A DNA stretch of 64,000 nt from Montifringilla adamsi (GCA_017590115.1 JAGGNK010010225.1:3410001-3474000); one strand, 5' to 3'. Shown: positions 1 through 11,800, numbered from the stretch's first letter. Numbers and translations: made by a program. Notes: generated by a model not told the origin, from the letters alone.

Positions 1-117
1 CCCTGCCTGGTGAAAACCAGCTTTACAGCTCTTTCTCAAATCTTTTTTAACTAAAACTTTAGAAATTATTCTGCAAGGCCATTTGCTATTGCAATAGGGA
101 TAATTTATACACTGTAA

Positions 118-120
<3 letters not shown>

Positions 121-177
<57 letters not shown>
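121..177. repeat. 57-base poly(A) run
   Basis: An uninterrupted run of 57 A is followed by an A-rich decay tract containing short CC interruptions up to about position 207. It may be a mononucleotide microsatellite or the tail of an old retroposed transcript. No AATAAA is visible just before it, and no recognisable coding remnant precedes it in the 120 bases available. Confidence 0.9.
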
Positions 178-179
<2 letters not shown>

Positions 180-784
180 AAAAAATAACCAAAAAAAACC
201 AAAAAACGTTCTTGCACTGCAGTGTCCATAAAGAAGCTGGTTCACTGAAATGTCACCCACACCTGCCCCTCATACAGGACTGAGCCTATGTGGAGGTTTT
301 TAGTCATAGTTTTCTTAGGGAACTGTAAATACCTCAGAATTAATCAAGGAAAATGTACCACTTTTGTTAAGAAAATAAAGGTGCGTTTTGCTTTTCTTCT
401 GTTCTTAGTCTTCACTTGCTCTTTGCTAGTCATAAAATTATCCAGTTATGCTTCTGCATTTTAATGATTAACAAAAATCCTAATAAAGTAACAAAGTATA
501 AACATATCCTAAATAATTTCCCCCAGACAGACCTCTTTTTTTTTTTTTTTTTTTTCTTTTTTGTGTTATCAAATTGAGAGGGAACCTAATGTCTTTACAA
601 GCAATTTGCTGGGTGAAGGTATGGGTGTTAATGTCTTTGAAATAGATCTTACTGTCTCCGCTGGCTTTGGGCAGTGGGTTTGTTGCAGAGCCTGGACAGC
701 TTGGCTCCTGGAACAAACAAGTGGGTCTGTACAAGCCTGAACTTCTGAACTTTGGGGTAAAATAGTAGGTACAAGGGGGGAATA

Positions 785-1023
785 TGTGGCAGGCGGTTCG
801 GGAAAGCTGTACCTTCCTAGTGCCTCAGCAATGGGGAAAGGAAGAGGGCAACATGCGGCTGGGAGTTTAGGATAAAAGGAGGCTGTGTCCTCTGAAACCT
901 CGAGAGAGAAAACCCAGCAGGTGTATGCCCCAGTTTACTCTCTCCCTTTGTTCAAATAAGTTGAAGGACTCCTTTATCTCCTTTTTGGACATAAACCTCT
1001 GGCGTTTGTGGATTTTCCTGACA
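785..1023 (+). mobile_element. Probable solo LTR of an avian endogenous retrovirus-like element
   Basis: The 239-bp block begins TGTGGCAGGC and ends CCTGACA, giving the TG...CA termini of an LTR. A TATA-like GGATAAAAGG lies at about 869-878 and an AATAAG poly(A)-type hexamer at about 955-960. A CTCTCTCCCTTTGTTC stretch precedes the hexamer. The length and layout match small avian ERVL-type LTRs. I see no internal retroviral coding sequence on either side, and no exact target-site duplication (GAATA before, AAATC after), so this looks like an aged solo LTR. The family assignment is from memory of bird repeats and is not certain. Confidence 0.55.
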
Positions 1024-1987
1024 AAATCCTTCCTTTCATAGCCTTCCTAAAGAGGCCCTGCAACAATAGCCAGGACAGAACAAGCTCCAGCTGCCTGCCA
1101 GAGTCACCAAAACCATGAAGATTTACCTTCTAGTATGGCCTGCATCTGTCAAGATAGGCAGCCTAAAAAAATACCAGTCTAGTCATCTTACAAAGTTTAG
1201 TAATTTTGGAAAGGCTAGCATTGTTCCCATGACCTTGCATAGCACATATTACTGCATGGACATTTTTTTTTCTTTTCATGTCTAATAAAGAGCTTGATTT
1301 GTTATAAATCCATAAACAATGCACTTCAGAAATCACACTGGGTAGTGTTTTGGGCTTGGTTTGTTTGTTGGTTCTTTTCACTTTTTTTCTACCTCTACAG
1401 CTAACTACTCACCTTAAACAGACTGCTTGCTTGTGCTGGGGCAAACTTATTTTAAATGTTACTTAGGTTTTATCAGTAGTCTCAAGAAACGCACAACTAG
1501 GATTTTAATTGCATGCATTATTATTTGGTACTTCCAAATTTTTTTCTGTAATGCAGCTTTGTGTCCTACTTTGACTAGTACAGGATTGCAAAGAGTATAA
1601 GGAATGCTGAACCATTATCTTTGAGCGGGACAGGTTTTGTGATCTTTCTGTTGCTTCTGAACAATGTCAAGCACAGAAAGGGATCAGAAGAAAGCAACTA
1701 TGACTTATTTTTGTATTTGCAAGGACTTGCACTGCATAAATAGATGTGTTTAACACAGCTTTTGCATCTGTCAAAGTGAAATCTAATGTAATGTGGTTCA
1801 CAGAATGCTGATTTTTATATCAAGTTTGTTCTGTTCTAATTATATGCAATAAGAGTTTTGTATCATTCTAATTGTACTTATTTAAATCACACATAACAGA
1901 AGTAGTCAAGAGAATTCAACAGAGTACATGGAATAAGCTGTTCTGGGAACACACTTCGAATGCATCAGAGTTATTTAACTGCCATAG
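1024..1987. other. Upstream flank, no gene seen
   Basis: This is AT-rich sequence with only short chance open frames. I see no exon-like segment with conserved protein similarity. Human AZI2 is flanked on its 5' side by the divergent gene ZCWPW2. I looked for its CW zinc-finger and PWWP motifs on the minus strand here and did not find them. Confidence 0.5.
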
Positions 1988-2165
1988 AACCATCATGGTA
2001 TGCCAAGTGGTTGGAATGGACCTTTAAGATCCTCTAGTCCCAACCCCTCCATGCCATGGGCAGGGACAACTCCCACTAGATCAGGTTGCTCAAGGTTTTA
2101 TCCAACCTGTCTTTGAACACTACCAGGGTTCACACAGTCATCTGGGGCCTCAACATTTCTGAATA
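1988..2165 (-). mobile_element. CR1 LINE 3' fragment (antisense)
   Basis: The block reads GGTTGGAATGGACCTTTAAG, then the typical antisense CR1 words for 'CCATGGGCAGGGACA' and 'ACTAGATCAGGTTGCTCAAG'. This is the complement of the conserved 3' end of avian CR1. Several mismatches indicate an old copy. It is truncated and has no coding capacity. Confidence 0.85.
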
Positions 2166-4509
2166 TTTTATCTTCTATTTGCCATTTTCTAGGTGAAAAT
2201 CTGATGTGGTGCCATTTATATTATTTATACCAAACAACTATATTTGATTGATGATCAGTGGGCTTTTTTCATGATTGAATTTTTAACGTTTCTCTCTTGT
2301 AGCAAAACATGGTCTTCCCATAAATCTGAAAAACAAACAATGGAATCAGCTAGCACACCTTTCTGATTGGTCATGGAACTGGAATGTATTTCGCTCTGGA
2401 AAGTCACTAGTCTCAGTTAAAGACAAACCTTTTGACACCGGATGCTCTGGCACACATCCTTGTGGCCATCTGTTATGGTGAATTATTTGCTGATGTCTGA
2501 AAAGAGCTGGGATTTGGTTTTGGTGGGGTTTTCCTTTTGTGTTTTAAAAGTCCAGTATTCTGGTTCTGCAGGCGTAATGCTTGTGCCTGGCAATGTGTTT
2601 TCTTTGCATGTGCTTAACATGTGCTGGGATTAGACTGAAGTACAGGGAAATGTCTTGCTAATTAGAAGATAATTCCTGGTAGCTTCCAAGCTCTAGGCTG
2701 GGCAGCTTACAAACAGCTGTGTAGAAACACGATGGTGTTACAAGAAAAATCTGTCAATCTAAGGGTATGTTTCGTTATCTTTTTTTTTTTTATTCCATAC
2801 TTGTTCAACAGAACAATGCATGCCTATATGCAGCTGAACTATGTATGTTTTTACATTTTCTGATTAGCTTTTAATCCATACCCTGTTCTAGTATTTTCTA
2901 TGCAAATGGGGTGATAATAAATTCATTTTTATTTCTTCAGAAATCAAACCATGTTTCTTTCAGAAAATATAAATGACATGATGAACCATTGTCCACCTAA
3001 ACATTCAACATTTCAAAGAAAAACACACAAAACAACCCAGACCCTCTACTATTGGAAAATTCTGATGTTAGTTTTATCATGACTGTCTTAAAGCTGGTTT
3101 TAAATGTGTACCATCAGGTTTTACAATACCGGCCATTGTTTGGGGCTATTTTTTGTTTAACTGTTCTGTAGATAGGATGCTAATTGTGTATTTTAATGGG
3201 AAAAAGATTACAAATTAAATAGATGATTAAAAATAAATGTGATAATTAGTCTGTGAAGGCTGTCCACAAAAATAGTGGGCATATTTGATAGCTCAAATCC
3301 TTATGTGCTTTCCTTCTGGATTTCATAATGGCACTATTGCAAATCAACATTAATCTATGTAGTAAGACCTCTGTTCTGTAACTTAATGACATGTAAACAC
3401 GTTTGTATCCATGTCACATGAATTGTTACAAAGAGGCGTTAACTTGGATATAGTATTTTTTGTCCTTCAACTGAAGGCCACTGCTCTTGGTAAGAAACAT
3501 AATGGAAAATAGCATTGTACTACTTTGGCTCATAAAATAAAAAGCAGTTTACATGTAACATAAACTTCCAGTGAAAATCTTAGTAATGGTAGTATGCTAC
3601 AAACTTTTTAAAAATTTGTTTTGAGGCCTGTGAGCAAGATTAATGGAGAACTTGTGGTTTTGGTTTTTAAATTAGATTCTTGTCCAAATAACAATTCCCT
3701 ACCCACAGCAGGGGTCCTGTTTCCATTTGGCCTTTAAGCATTTAAGGAGCACTCAATATTGCAATATTTTTCCATATATAGATCAATTTGGCACGTTAGT
3801 ACACTTCCCTGGCTCCAGCTGACTTTGTGGCACAGTTGCCAAAAATCCTTTGGGACTTGGCGAAAGAACTCTCACAACATAAAAGCAAACTGCTTGTTTT
3901 TTTAGTGGCAAAGGAAACTCCTGCTAGTTTTAAATTAGTCTTGAAGAGCACAGCTGCTCTCCCCTGTAGATCTACATTAGACTTGTTGAATCAGCTTGCT
4001 TTTATTCCCTGTAACAGAGGTCCTGATCTGCAATTTAGATTTATCCTTGCTTCATTTCAACCTTGGTGGAGGAACAAAAGCTGTGGTTTTGGCAGATGAG
4101 GTTACATGAGATGATCTTTCACCCTGCTGTAGCAACAGAGCATCCATTGCCTTTCATCTCTGCCTCTGGCTTGTGGGGAGGAAAAAAAAATTAAAATAGT
4201 ATGGATGTAAAATGTCAGCTGTGTGCAGGTGTAACTTCTTCAAGAAACTGGAAAGAGTTTGAAGAATGTGAATTGGAAGGGCTTCTTTGCTGAGGAGTAC
4301 TTGGAGCAAGCTGCGGGCAGCTCCCACTAAAAGCCACTGGTCTTTATTGCTTTGCTATAGCCTTATTTTGAATGATGGCAGGGAGTGCAGTGAGCCTCAG
4401 AAAAGGGAGAAAAGTGGGTTTTTAGCAGCTGCCTGCTTGTGGAGATTCCCGGTGGTGCTGGAAGAGTGGACACTGGCAGGGAGGACATCTGTACCCTTGC
4501 CAGACAAGA
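2166..4509. other. Upstream intergenic sequence, no gene seen
   Basis: This 2.3-kb AT-rich stretch contains no recognisable exon, RNA gene or repeat. The longest open frame, 3,827-4,099 on the + strand, has no conserved motif and no splice context that fits AZI2. I regard it as chance. Confidence 0.5.
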
Positions 4510-4976
4510 GTGGAGTGCTGTGCCGGGTTCTGGGTTCCTCAGTACAGCAAAGGCAAGGAGCTACTGGAAAGGGTCAGTGTACCCCTCGGGGGTCTCTCTT
4601 TTAAGGAGAGACTGTGGGAGCTGGGCCTGTTTAGTCTAGAGAAGAGACAACTGGGAGGGGATCTCACCAGTGCATATAAATATCTCAAATGTGGATGCCA
4701 AGAGGATGGTGCCAGAGACAGGACAGAGACCAACGGCCATAAACTAAAACACAGGAAGTTTCACCTCGACATAGGGAAGAACTCGACACTGAGGGGGCAG
4801 AGCACTGGAACTGGCTGATCAGGGAGGTCGTGGAGTCCGCCTCTCTCAAGAAATTCCAAATCCACCTGGACGCGTTAATGTAGCGCTGCTCGTGGTGACC
4901 CTGCCTTGGCAGGGTGCCCGGCCTGGATGATCTCTAGAGGTCCCTCCCATCTCTAACAATTCCGTCATTCTGTGAG
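4510..4976 (+). mobile_element. CR1 LINE 3' end with broken ORF2 remnant
   Basis: A sense-orientation CR1 fragment. One frame still carries C-terminal reverse-transcriptase-ORF words (for example WVPQYSKGKELLERV, then ERLWELGLFSLEKR, then NGHKLKHRKFHLDI). A deletion separates the first two, and frame damage follows. The DNA continues through the CR1 3' tail and ends in ATTCCGTCATTCTGTGA, a decayed copy of the CR1 terminal 8-mer repeat. It stops exactly where the CpG island begins, so it sits immediately upstream of the AZI2 promoter. Confidence 0.92.
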
Positions 4977-5500
4977 ACCGTTCCAGAGGGGAGCCCCGGC
5001 CCGCAGCAGCCTCCAGGCCGCTCGGGGCAGCCGGCAGCCCCACCCACGGCCGGGCGGAGCCAGCCCTCGGCCGCTCTCGCCGTGGGGCTCGGCTGGGCGG
5101 GGCGGCGGCCCGCCTGCACGCCGGGATTTGCAGTCCGCCCTCCCTCCTCCCTGCCCGGTCAGGCGGCGGGGCCACCTCTCTCCTTCCGGGAGCGGCGCGC
5201 GCCCGTTGGCGGGGATCGGGAGCGGCGTTTGTTGACTTCCTCGAAGGCGGCGGGGGCGGCGCCGAGCCCCGGGAATTCCCCGCGGTGGCGGAGGCCGAAA
5301 CCGCGGCCGGGCCGGCGGGGTGGGGGCGATGGGCGCCCGAGGGGGCCCGAGCGGAGACCGCGAGAGGCGGCGCTGCCTCGCCGCCGAGCTGAGCGCCCGC
5401 CGCTGACCCGCCCGGCCGAGCGGGGCCCGGACAGGTTGGTCCCGGCGCGGGGGGGAACGCGGGGCCGCCCCGGCCGGGGCTCCCCCGGGGTGCTGGGAAG
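4975..5500 (+). promoter_or_regulatory. AZI2: CpG-island promoter and first-exon region of AZI2
   Basis: An abrupt GC- and CpG-rich island stands out in otherwise AT-rich DNA. It holds a double GC box (GGGCGGGGCGG, 5,095-5,105), a ZNF143/Staf-like element one base off consensus on the minus strand (5,123-5,134), and a perfect GGGAATTCCC kappa-B palindrome (5,271-5,280). There is no TATA box, as is usual for housekeeping CpG-island promoters. Its position, 8.3 kb upstream of the first AZI2 coding exon on the same strand, makes it the obvious promoter with a non-coding exon 1. The transcription start cannot be fixed by eye. Candidate donors for exon 1 are GACAG|GTTGGT at 5,434/5,435 and the stronger GGAAG|GTGAGC at 5,894/5,895. 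Human AZI2 is divergent from ZCWPW2, so the island could be bidirectional, but no partner was recognised. Confidence 0.8.
5271..5280. promoter_or_regulatory. Perfect kappa-B palindrome
   Basis: GGGAATTCCC matches the NF-kappa-B consensus GGGRNNYYCC on both strands. It lies inside the AZI2 CpG island. Whether it is bound is inference. Its presence at an NF-kappa-B/TBK1-pathway adaptor gene is suggestive only. Confidence 0.45.
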
Positions 5501-5594
5501 CTTCGTGCCCCGTGGAAGAGGAGCGACTCCCCTTGGGAAAAGAGGCTGGTCTTTCGTTTCTCCTCTTAAAATAGAGTCGTCCTTGTCGAAGCCC

Positions 5595-5870
5595 AAAATT
5601 GTTAGGGTTGAAAGGGAGATCATCTAGTGCAACTCCCCTGCCGAGGCAGTGTCACCTCGAGCAGGTTACAGGTGACACAGGAATGCGTGCAGGTGGGTTT
5701 TGAATGTCTCCAGAGAGGGAGACTCCACACCCTCTCTGGTCAGCCTGTTCAGTGCTCTGCCTCCTTCATATAAAGTTCTTCCTCATGCTGAAGTGCAACT
5801 TCCTGAGTTTCAGAAGGAGCAGCCTGTCGGTCTTGTGCCGTGTCCCTGCCCAGTCACTCTTGGCCGGAAT
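5595..5870 (-). mobile_element. CR1 LINE 3' fragment (antisense), just downstream of the CpG island
   Basis: The + strand reads GGTTGAAAGGGAGATCATCT, then GGGTTTTGAATGTCTCCAGA, GACTCCACACCCTCTCTGG and AGTTCTTCCTCATGCTGAAG. These are the diagnostic complement of the avian CR1 3' region. With the sense CR1 at 4,510-4,976, the promoter island is bracketed by two CR1 copies in opposite orientation. A strong splice donor (5,895) lies just after this copy. Confidence 0.93.
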
Positions 5871-5894
5871 AAGGGGTCATCCCGTGGCAGGAAG

Positions 5895-8800
5895 GTGAGC
5901 AAGGCTTACAGGTACCGCAAGCTGGGGCTGGGCCTCGGACAGGCTGTTAGGCTGGTTACAAAGCTGCCTCCGACAGAGTTGAAAAACTGCGTGAGTTCTT
6001 GGAGCTGCAGTTTGTGCCTTGGTACAGAGCAGTCTGGCAAAGGAAATGAGCGAACTACGGGTGTAAAAACAGAAGCATGATAGAATACTTGACAGGAATA
6101 CAGGTGCTGCAAGCCATTTTAGTTTGGAAAAGGGAAGTGCAGATGAGCATTGAGGTAGTTGTGTATGCTAGTGGTGCTTTAAACTTCTAAGAAATTGCCT
6201 CTTTAAGTCCTGGTGTTTTACCTGGTAAGGAAAATACCCTTATCTCCTTAAATAAATTGGTCCCCTAGCAACTTAGAAGTCAACTGTTCCAGTGAGTGCT
6301 TTTAGGAGTTTTTTATTTCTTAAGGAATCCTTTCATTTCCCCACTGCCTTTCACTGTATGTTTGCAGTAAAATCAGTGTGCTGGAAACAAATTCTGGAAA
6401 AAGCAGAGTTAGGGGAGAATTATTGCCCAGACAGTAAAGTCTGCTCTGGACTCCAAAGGTCAGTTTCTCTTCTGAGACAGTTTCCTGGGAGATGTTATGG
6501 GCTGTGGGAAACTTGTCATTTCCTGCATAGTGATGTATGATCACATGCTTCTGCTGCTAATAATCCAAGTTATCTGTTCTCACATCTATTTTAGAATTTT
6601 AGTAACTCTACGAGAATTACTGTAGAAACAAAAAGAAATCTAAGATTATGACTACTTTTTGTTTTTTGAATAATTGCTGTTTAATAAGGACTTTTGTTAG
6701 AAGTGTTTATCAGATAATTGCTCTATAGCTGAAGTAAATTATTATTGCCCCAAATTTTAAGCAGAATTTTTTCATCTGAACTCTCAATGAAGTCAGAAAG
6801 CAGAAAACACTGGTTCACTGAACTCTAGATTACAATATGAAGGGCTTAGCCACCTTCTCACTCCCAAACCCATATTTTTTGCTAAAATTGGTAATTATTC
6901 AGAGCCTTGTTTGCTCCATTTCCAGTTTAGAAAAGTGTGAGGTGACCATTGCCCAAGTACTAGCTAGGTTGTGTTTTACAATGAAAATTAAATACTAAAA
7001 AGTTTTTCAAAAGAGCAAAGAGGATGAAGTGACATCTTTGTGCAGCAAAAATGGGTAATAAATTAGAGGTAGTTTTAAGATAGCCTGAATTTCAGCAAGT
7101 ATTCTACTTTGGTTTTCAGTATATCTCTATTTTCTATGTGAGACTCAAAAGCTGGGGAAAGTATGAAAATTATTGGTCAAATATATGGACAAACTGTACT
7201 TAATGTACTCAGGGTAGAGAAATAGAATAATTTCATCTCACAGCACTGGAAAATCACAGAGTTGCAAATGCAGTAACATTTGTTTGTATTATTTCAATAG
7301 ATGCATTGAATTGGAGATTGTGCACTATAAAATGTTAAATGTGGGTTGCTTGCTTAGGAAAGTGGAAACTCCCCTGTCACTGCACACACTATGCATATCT
7401 GGTGTCTTTTGAAATTTGAAGAAAAAAAAGAGAACATGTAGAGGGAAACAGGATAAAATGCAATGTGGCTTTACCTTTTGATACATGTTTTCATACTTTC
7501 ACAGGGATTTTCTAGACAGGGGAAGCCTGACAGTCTATATTGAATAAAACAGTGATAATGAGATCCAGTTTGCTAAGATGGCAATGCTAGGATTAACAAA
7601 GAGGGCAGGATAGGGAACAGCTTGGTAGGAGTCAGTGGGGAGTTCTGCTCAACTCCATACCTGTGTCCATTATCCGTGGTTCACTTTGGACTCAGTCTTA
7701 TGTTTTTGCTAAATGTTTATACTATAATGGCATTAATTAACTACTTTACTTGATTATCCAATGTTTTGATATGGCGTTCTTAGTGTATGAAATTGTAGAT
7801 AAACTAAAATTTGACAGAACCTTTGGGGAGAAGAAATTAATTTTGAGAGGGTAGGTGAAACATAAATGGCTTGAATATTCAAAGTCATCCATTTAGAAGC
7901 TGCTAAGTGAAACTTAGGTTCAAATTACCATGTTTGTCTGAAATATTGCCCTATAAATCTGAATATAGAATTTTAGAAGACAGCCCAAGTTGAAAGGGAC
8001 CTGGGAAGATCATCTGGTCCCCCTGTAAAAGGGAGCTTGGATCAGATTTGCTGGCATCCTGTCCAGTTGTGGCTTGGAAACCTACAGAAGTTGTGTTAGT
8101 GAGTTGCAGGATGACCAAGGGCCATCGGTGAGACTCAGTTGCCTTCAAGTAGCTGTAACAGGTGAGGCGCGTTTCCAGTTGAATTAAAAGTTAATGCAGT
8201 TACAAAAGCCTTATCACGGAACTTGTGAACTTACTGAATGGTAATTAATCTATTTAATTTAATAGAAGGAAACTTGTGATTGGGAGGTAGGACCTGCTGT
8301 TTGGTTTACAAAGGAAGATACGAAAAAAAAATCCAAAACAAATCCTCTAAACTTTTGGAAGTAGTTATTCCCTATAAACCTTTTCAAATGGGAATGAATG
8401 CACAGCAAAAGAAGGGTTTCAGTAACCTTTTAAAATACTTATATTTGGTGCTAGAAATGTTTAACAGCTAAAAGCCATTTTGCTCCTACTTAGATTTGTT
8501 TGACAGTACTGCTTTTAATTACTTTCAACATTAAATGTAATAGTTTAATAAACAGAACTATATGATGCTGAAGGGATAATATTTTATTGATTCCTACTTC
8601 TGGGTTTTTATTTTTCCCCTTTTCAGGTAGTTGTCAGGGAAAGTGATTATTGTGACAGCATCCACAGAAAGGCAGATTGACTACATTACGTTGAGGACGC
8701 ATAAAGTTTGCACATTAGCAGTGGAGGTAGTGGAGTCTGACACTGTTCAGAGAAAGTAAAATTTATCAAGCGCTGTTGTCATAAAATGGGTTTTTTATTG

Positions 8801-11800
8801 CTTTTCTGGTCCTTGTGAGAGTAGATTGTTTATTGTAAAAACCTTGAGATTGAAAAAAATTGCCTGTTGTACCTAAGGAGATTTTACTTGGCTTTTGTAG
8901 CTTACCCAGATGTTCAGGATAGATGAGCTACAGTGATCTGGAGTGTGAGCTCAGAGACAGTGAGTTTCCATTTCCTGAAGGCAATAAAACGAAAGTGCTC
9001 TGGAGGTCTGATGTGGCTCCCATGCTGACGTGTTTCTGAAGGAGCACCGAGTACGCTGGGACGGCCGGGCTGTGCCCCTGTGCTCAGGGACTCGTGGGAG
9101 GGCGCTGGGCCTGTGGACTTCGGCCATACGGAGCAATGAACAGCGGCCAAAGTAGCAGCTGCTGAGATGTGTGAGTGTGCGTGAGAATTTTTATTACTCT
9201 TTAAAAATGGAGCAAGTATGTGTAAAAAGTGATGCCTTTCTCTGCAGAACAGTCTGTTCACAACTGGAATCAAAGAGAACCTAAATTTCTGGAGGAGAGG
9301 TGATGCAAAGTGATGGATGCTTAAAGAGACTGGAAGTCTTGCTTGTTTTAACATCTTGTGTCATATACTCCAAGTACTGTGTGGAGTTTTTGATGCTGGC
9401 ATGCTGGAATTCTGTATTATTCCTTGCTGTGCTGAAGTATCTTTTAAAAAAAGAAAAAAAAAAAAAAACCAGTACAGCTTTTCTGAAATTAAGGTGAGGG
9501 TTGTAACATGCTCACTCAGGATTCCTTTGGTTCAAAGGCATTTCTTGGATTTAAAGGTTTTTTTATGTTTACATGCATTTATGTATACCCTTCTCTGTAA
9601 GGCAAGATAAATCCATACAAAAATTATGCTGTTGTTATCAACAGCTGGAAGCTGTTCATACTACCATTATGAAGTCAAACCCTTGGAGTCTGGAAGGCAA
9701 ACAGGAAAACAACCATCTTGAAATTATTTGCATTTAATATTTGGGAATACTTTGAAAACTGTTTTATTCTCTTTCAAATCAACCATTAGGCCAAAATGAG
9801 AATCTGCTTCATACTGGGAAAAAATTTAATGTAATCCTGCTTCTACTATCTCTCCTTCTGATCCGAGAATAAGATTAGCATTTCAAACTACAGAGCTCTG
9901 TTTGTGCAGTGGTCTGTTTGCTATTAGAGCCTCTGCATCCCATGTTCCTCGTATGTAGAATGTGTTTTGTATTTAACTGCCTCCCATGGTGTTAATGACT
10001 AGTGTTCTTAAAGCTCTTTAAAGAGAAAAGTGATGTTTCTGCCAAGCATTAGTAAGATATGGGAAAACAATATTTTGCTCAAAATATTCATTGTATTGAA
10101 TCCAAGCTATTCTATAACCTATGTGGAGCAACAGACGTGGTTCCTGTTAGTTCTTTTCTTCACATTATGTGAAAGAAAACTTAGGTGGTGCCACCTCTTC
10201 AAACTCATTTGCTTATAAATAGGAAACATAATTAGTCCTGCTAGAACTTAATTCTGTTTCCTATCAACAGTGTATTCAGGTTGGGGTTTTTGTTTGTTGA
10301 CTTTTAAACATTAGTTAGTTAATACAAACAGTAGTGCTGGTACTCATTTAATGTATTTAGTTTTGGACATAAAGATTAAAGTCCTTTTAAGTAGGCTGTT
10401 TCATGTGCAGGTCATTTTAAAGTGTAAATGAATATATTTATCACAGGCAAAACACTTAGCTACTGTGCTGAAGTAAAGGGAGTAAAAAGTATTAGGAAGA
10501 CCTTTCTTGGGATGGGGTGTGTGGTAAATGGGATTGTGAAGTTTGCCTTAAGGAGGCCGAGATGGGCATCAATTGTATTCAAAGACATTAACTTGTCAGT
10601 ATATTACTTTAATTATTTTAGTGAGAAATCTTTCACTTGAACTGGTTACTGTAGGACACATTATCTCATGAATGCAGCTCCAGAGAGGTCAGTATTCACT
10701 CAGGTGTTTCAGAGTGTCAGCTCTGTGGCATTTTCAGCAGTGCATACGAGTGTGACTTTGAATTAGGAGAAGTCAAACAGATTAAAATAGGGCAGAAGTC
10801 TGTGGCTGGACTTGGTGAACCATCCTGAAAGACCTTCTGTCATCCTTCTTCCAGATTTGAGGAGCTGTAACCTGTGGAATAATCAAAACACTTATTTGAT
10901 TGTTGCCATCAGTTCATATTTTTTAAATGAGGTAATATGGTACTGGGGAATCTAAATTTTGATTCCTGTCCTTGAGTGAAATTAAAGACTACAGCTGGAG
11001 TCTGGGATTTCTTACAGATATAGCCCCTTTTTCGATACTGAGGGTTTTTGTCTATCCTGACAGCAAAAAAAGCTGGCTGAGCTGTGCATTTTACCATGGC
11101 TTTTTATAGTACTGCTGATCTTGAACTGTTTAATGGCAGCTTGTCATCACTTAGTATGCAATACAGTTAGACAAAAATGTGTATATTGGATTTTTCGGAA
11201 CTGTTACCTTCTGTGTAGAAATTTAGAAAAGCATGCAAACAAAGTCCCTTTGAATTACATGGAAATATATGCTTCTCTTCTAAATAATCTCCAGTTCTGG
11301 CTTAGAGAGCAGCATCAGAAAACCAGAGTTGAATAATCCTATAAACTAAATGAGATCTTTCAAAAAAAAATGTTAGAGTAACTGGTCTTCCTAGCAGGTG
11401 CAGGTTAGGTGTGTACTTGTATTTATAAAATAGTATTTGTGTATGCTGAGTTTTATTTGGAAGGTGTTTCTCTCTTGGAGGCTCACAAAGGCACTTTTAG
11501 GTAACAAAATGCAGAATGAATATGGTCCTGTTTTCCCATATTGCCATCTCCTGGTAGCACTGATGTGTGCAAGAAATAGGGAATGTATGATGCTGAGGTT
11601 TAGGAGCTATAGGAAAGCATAGGGACAAAGATTTGTGTTATATACAAGGTCACAAATCTGCTGCTTTCTTTGAGATAATGATAAGCTCTGACACTTCTTT
11701 AACAACATTTGAGTCAAGTGTTCCGAGAAGAGGAGATGTGTTGCCTTGAGAGGGCAAGCTCTTGGGAATTTGATGAGATGGGTGACAAGACTTGCAGAGC

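Noticed and set aside
3827..4099. 90-codon open frame on + upstream of AZI2
   Set aside because: Considered as a possible exon of a neighbouring gene such as ZCWPW2. The orientation is wrong and no CW or PWWP motif is present.
4287..4818. Open frames of about 100 codons on + just upstream of the island
   Set aside because: They cover the CR1 ORF2 C-terminal remnant. It is a transposon fossil with a deletion and truncation, not a host gene.
5082..5627. 181-codon open frame on + over the CpG island (and opposing frames at 4,846-5,175 and 5,159-5,623 on -)
   Set aside because: GC-rich DNA lacks stop codons by composition. The translations are Pro/Arg/Gly/Ala-rich low complexity with no family resemblance, and they run into the antisense CR1.
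8914..9354. 146-codon open frame on - in AZI2 intron 1
   Set aside because: No recognisable domain, no splice or promoter context, and Ser/His/Pro-rich composition driven by the GC patch. Most likely chance.
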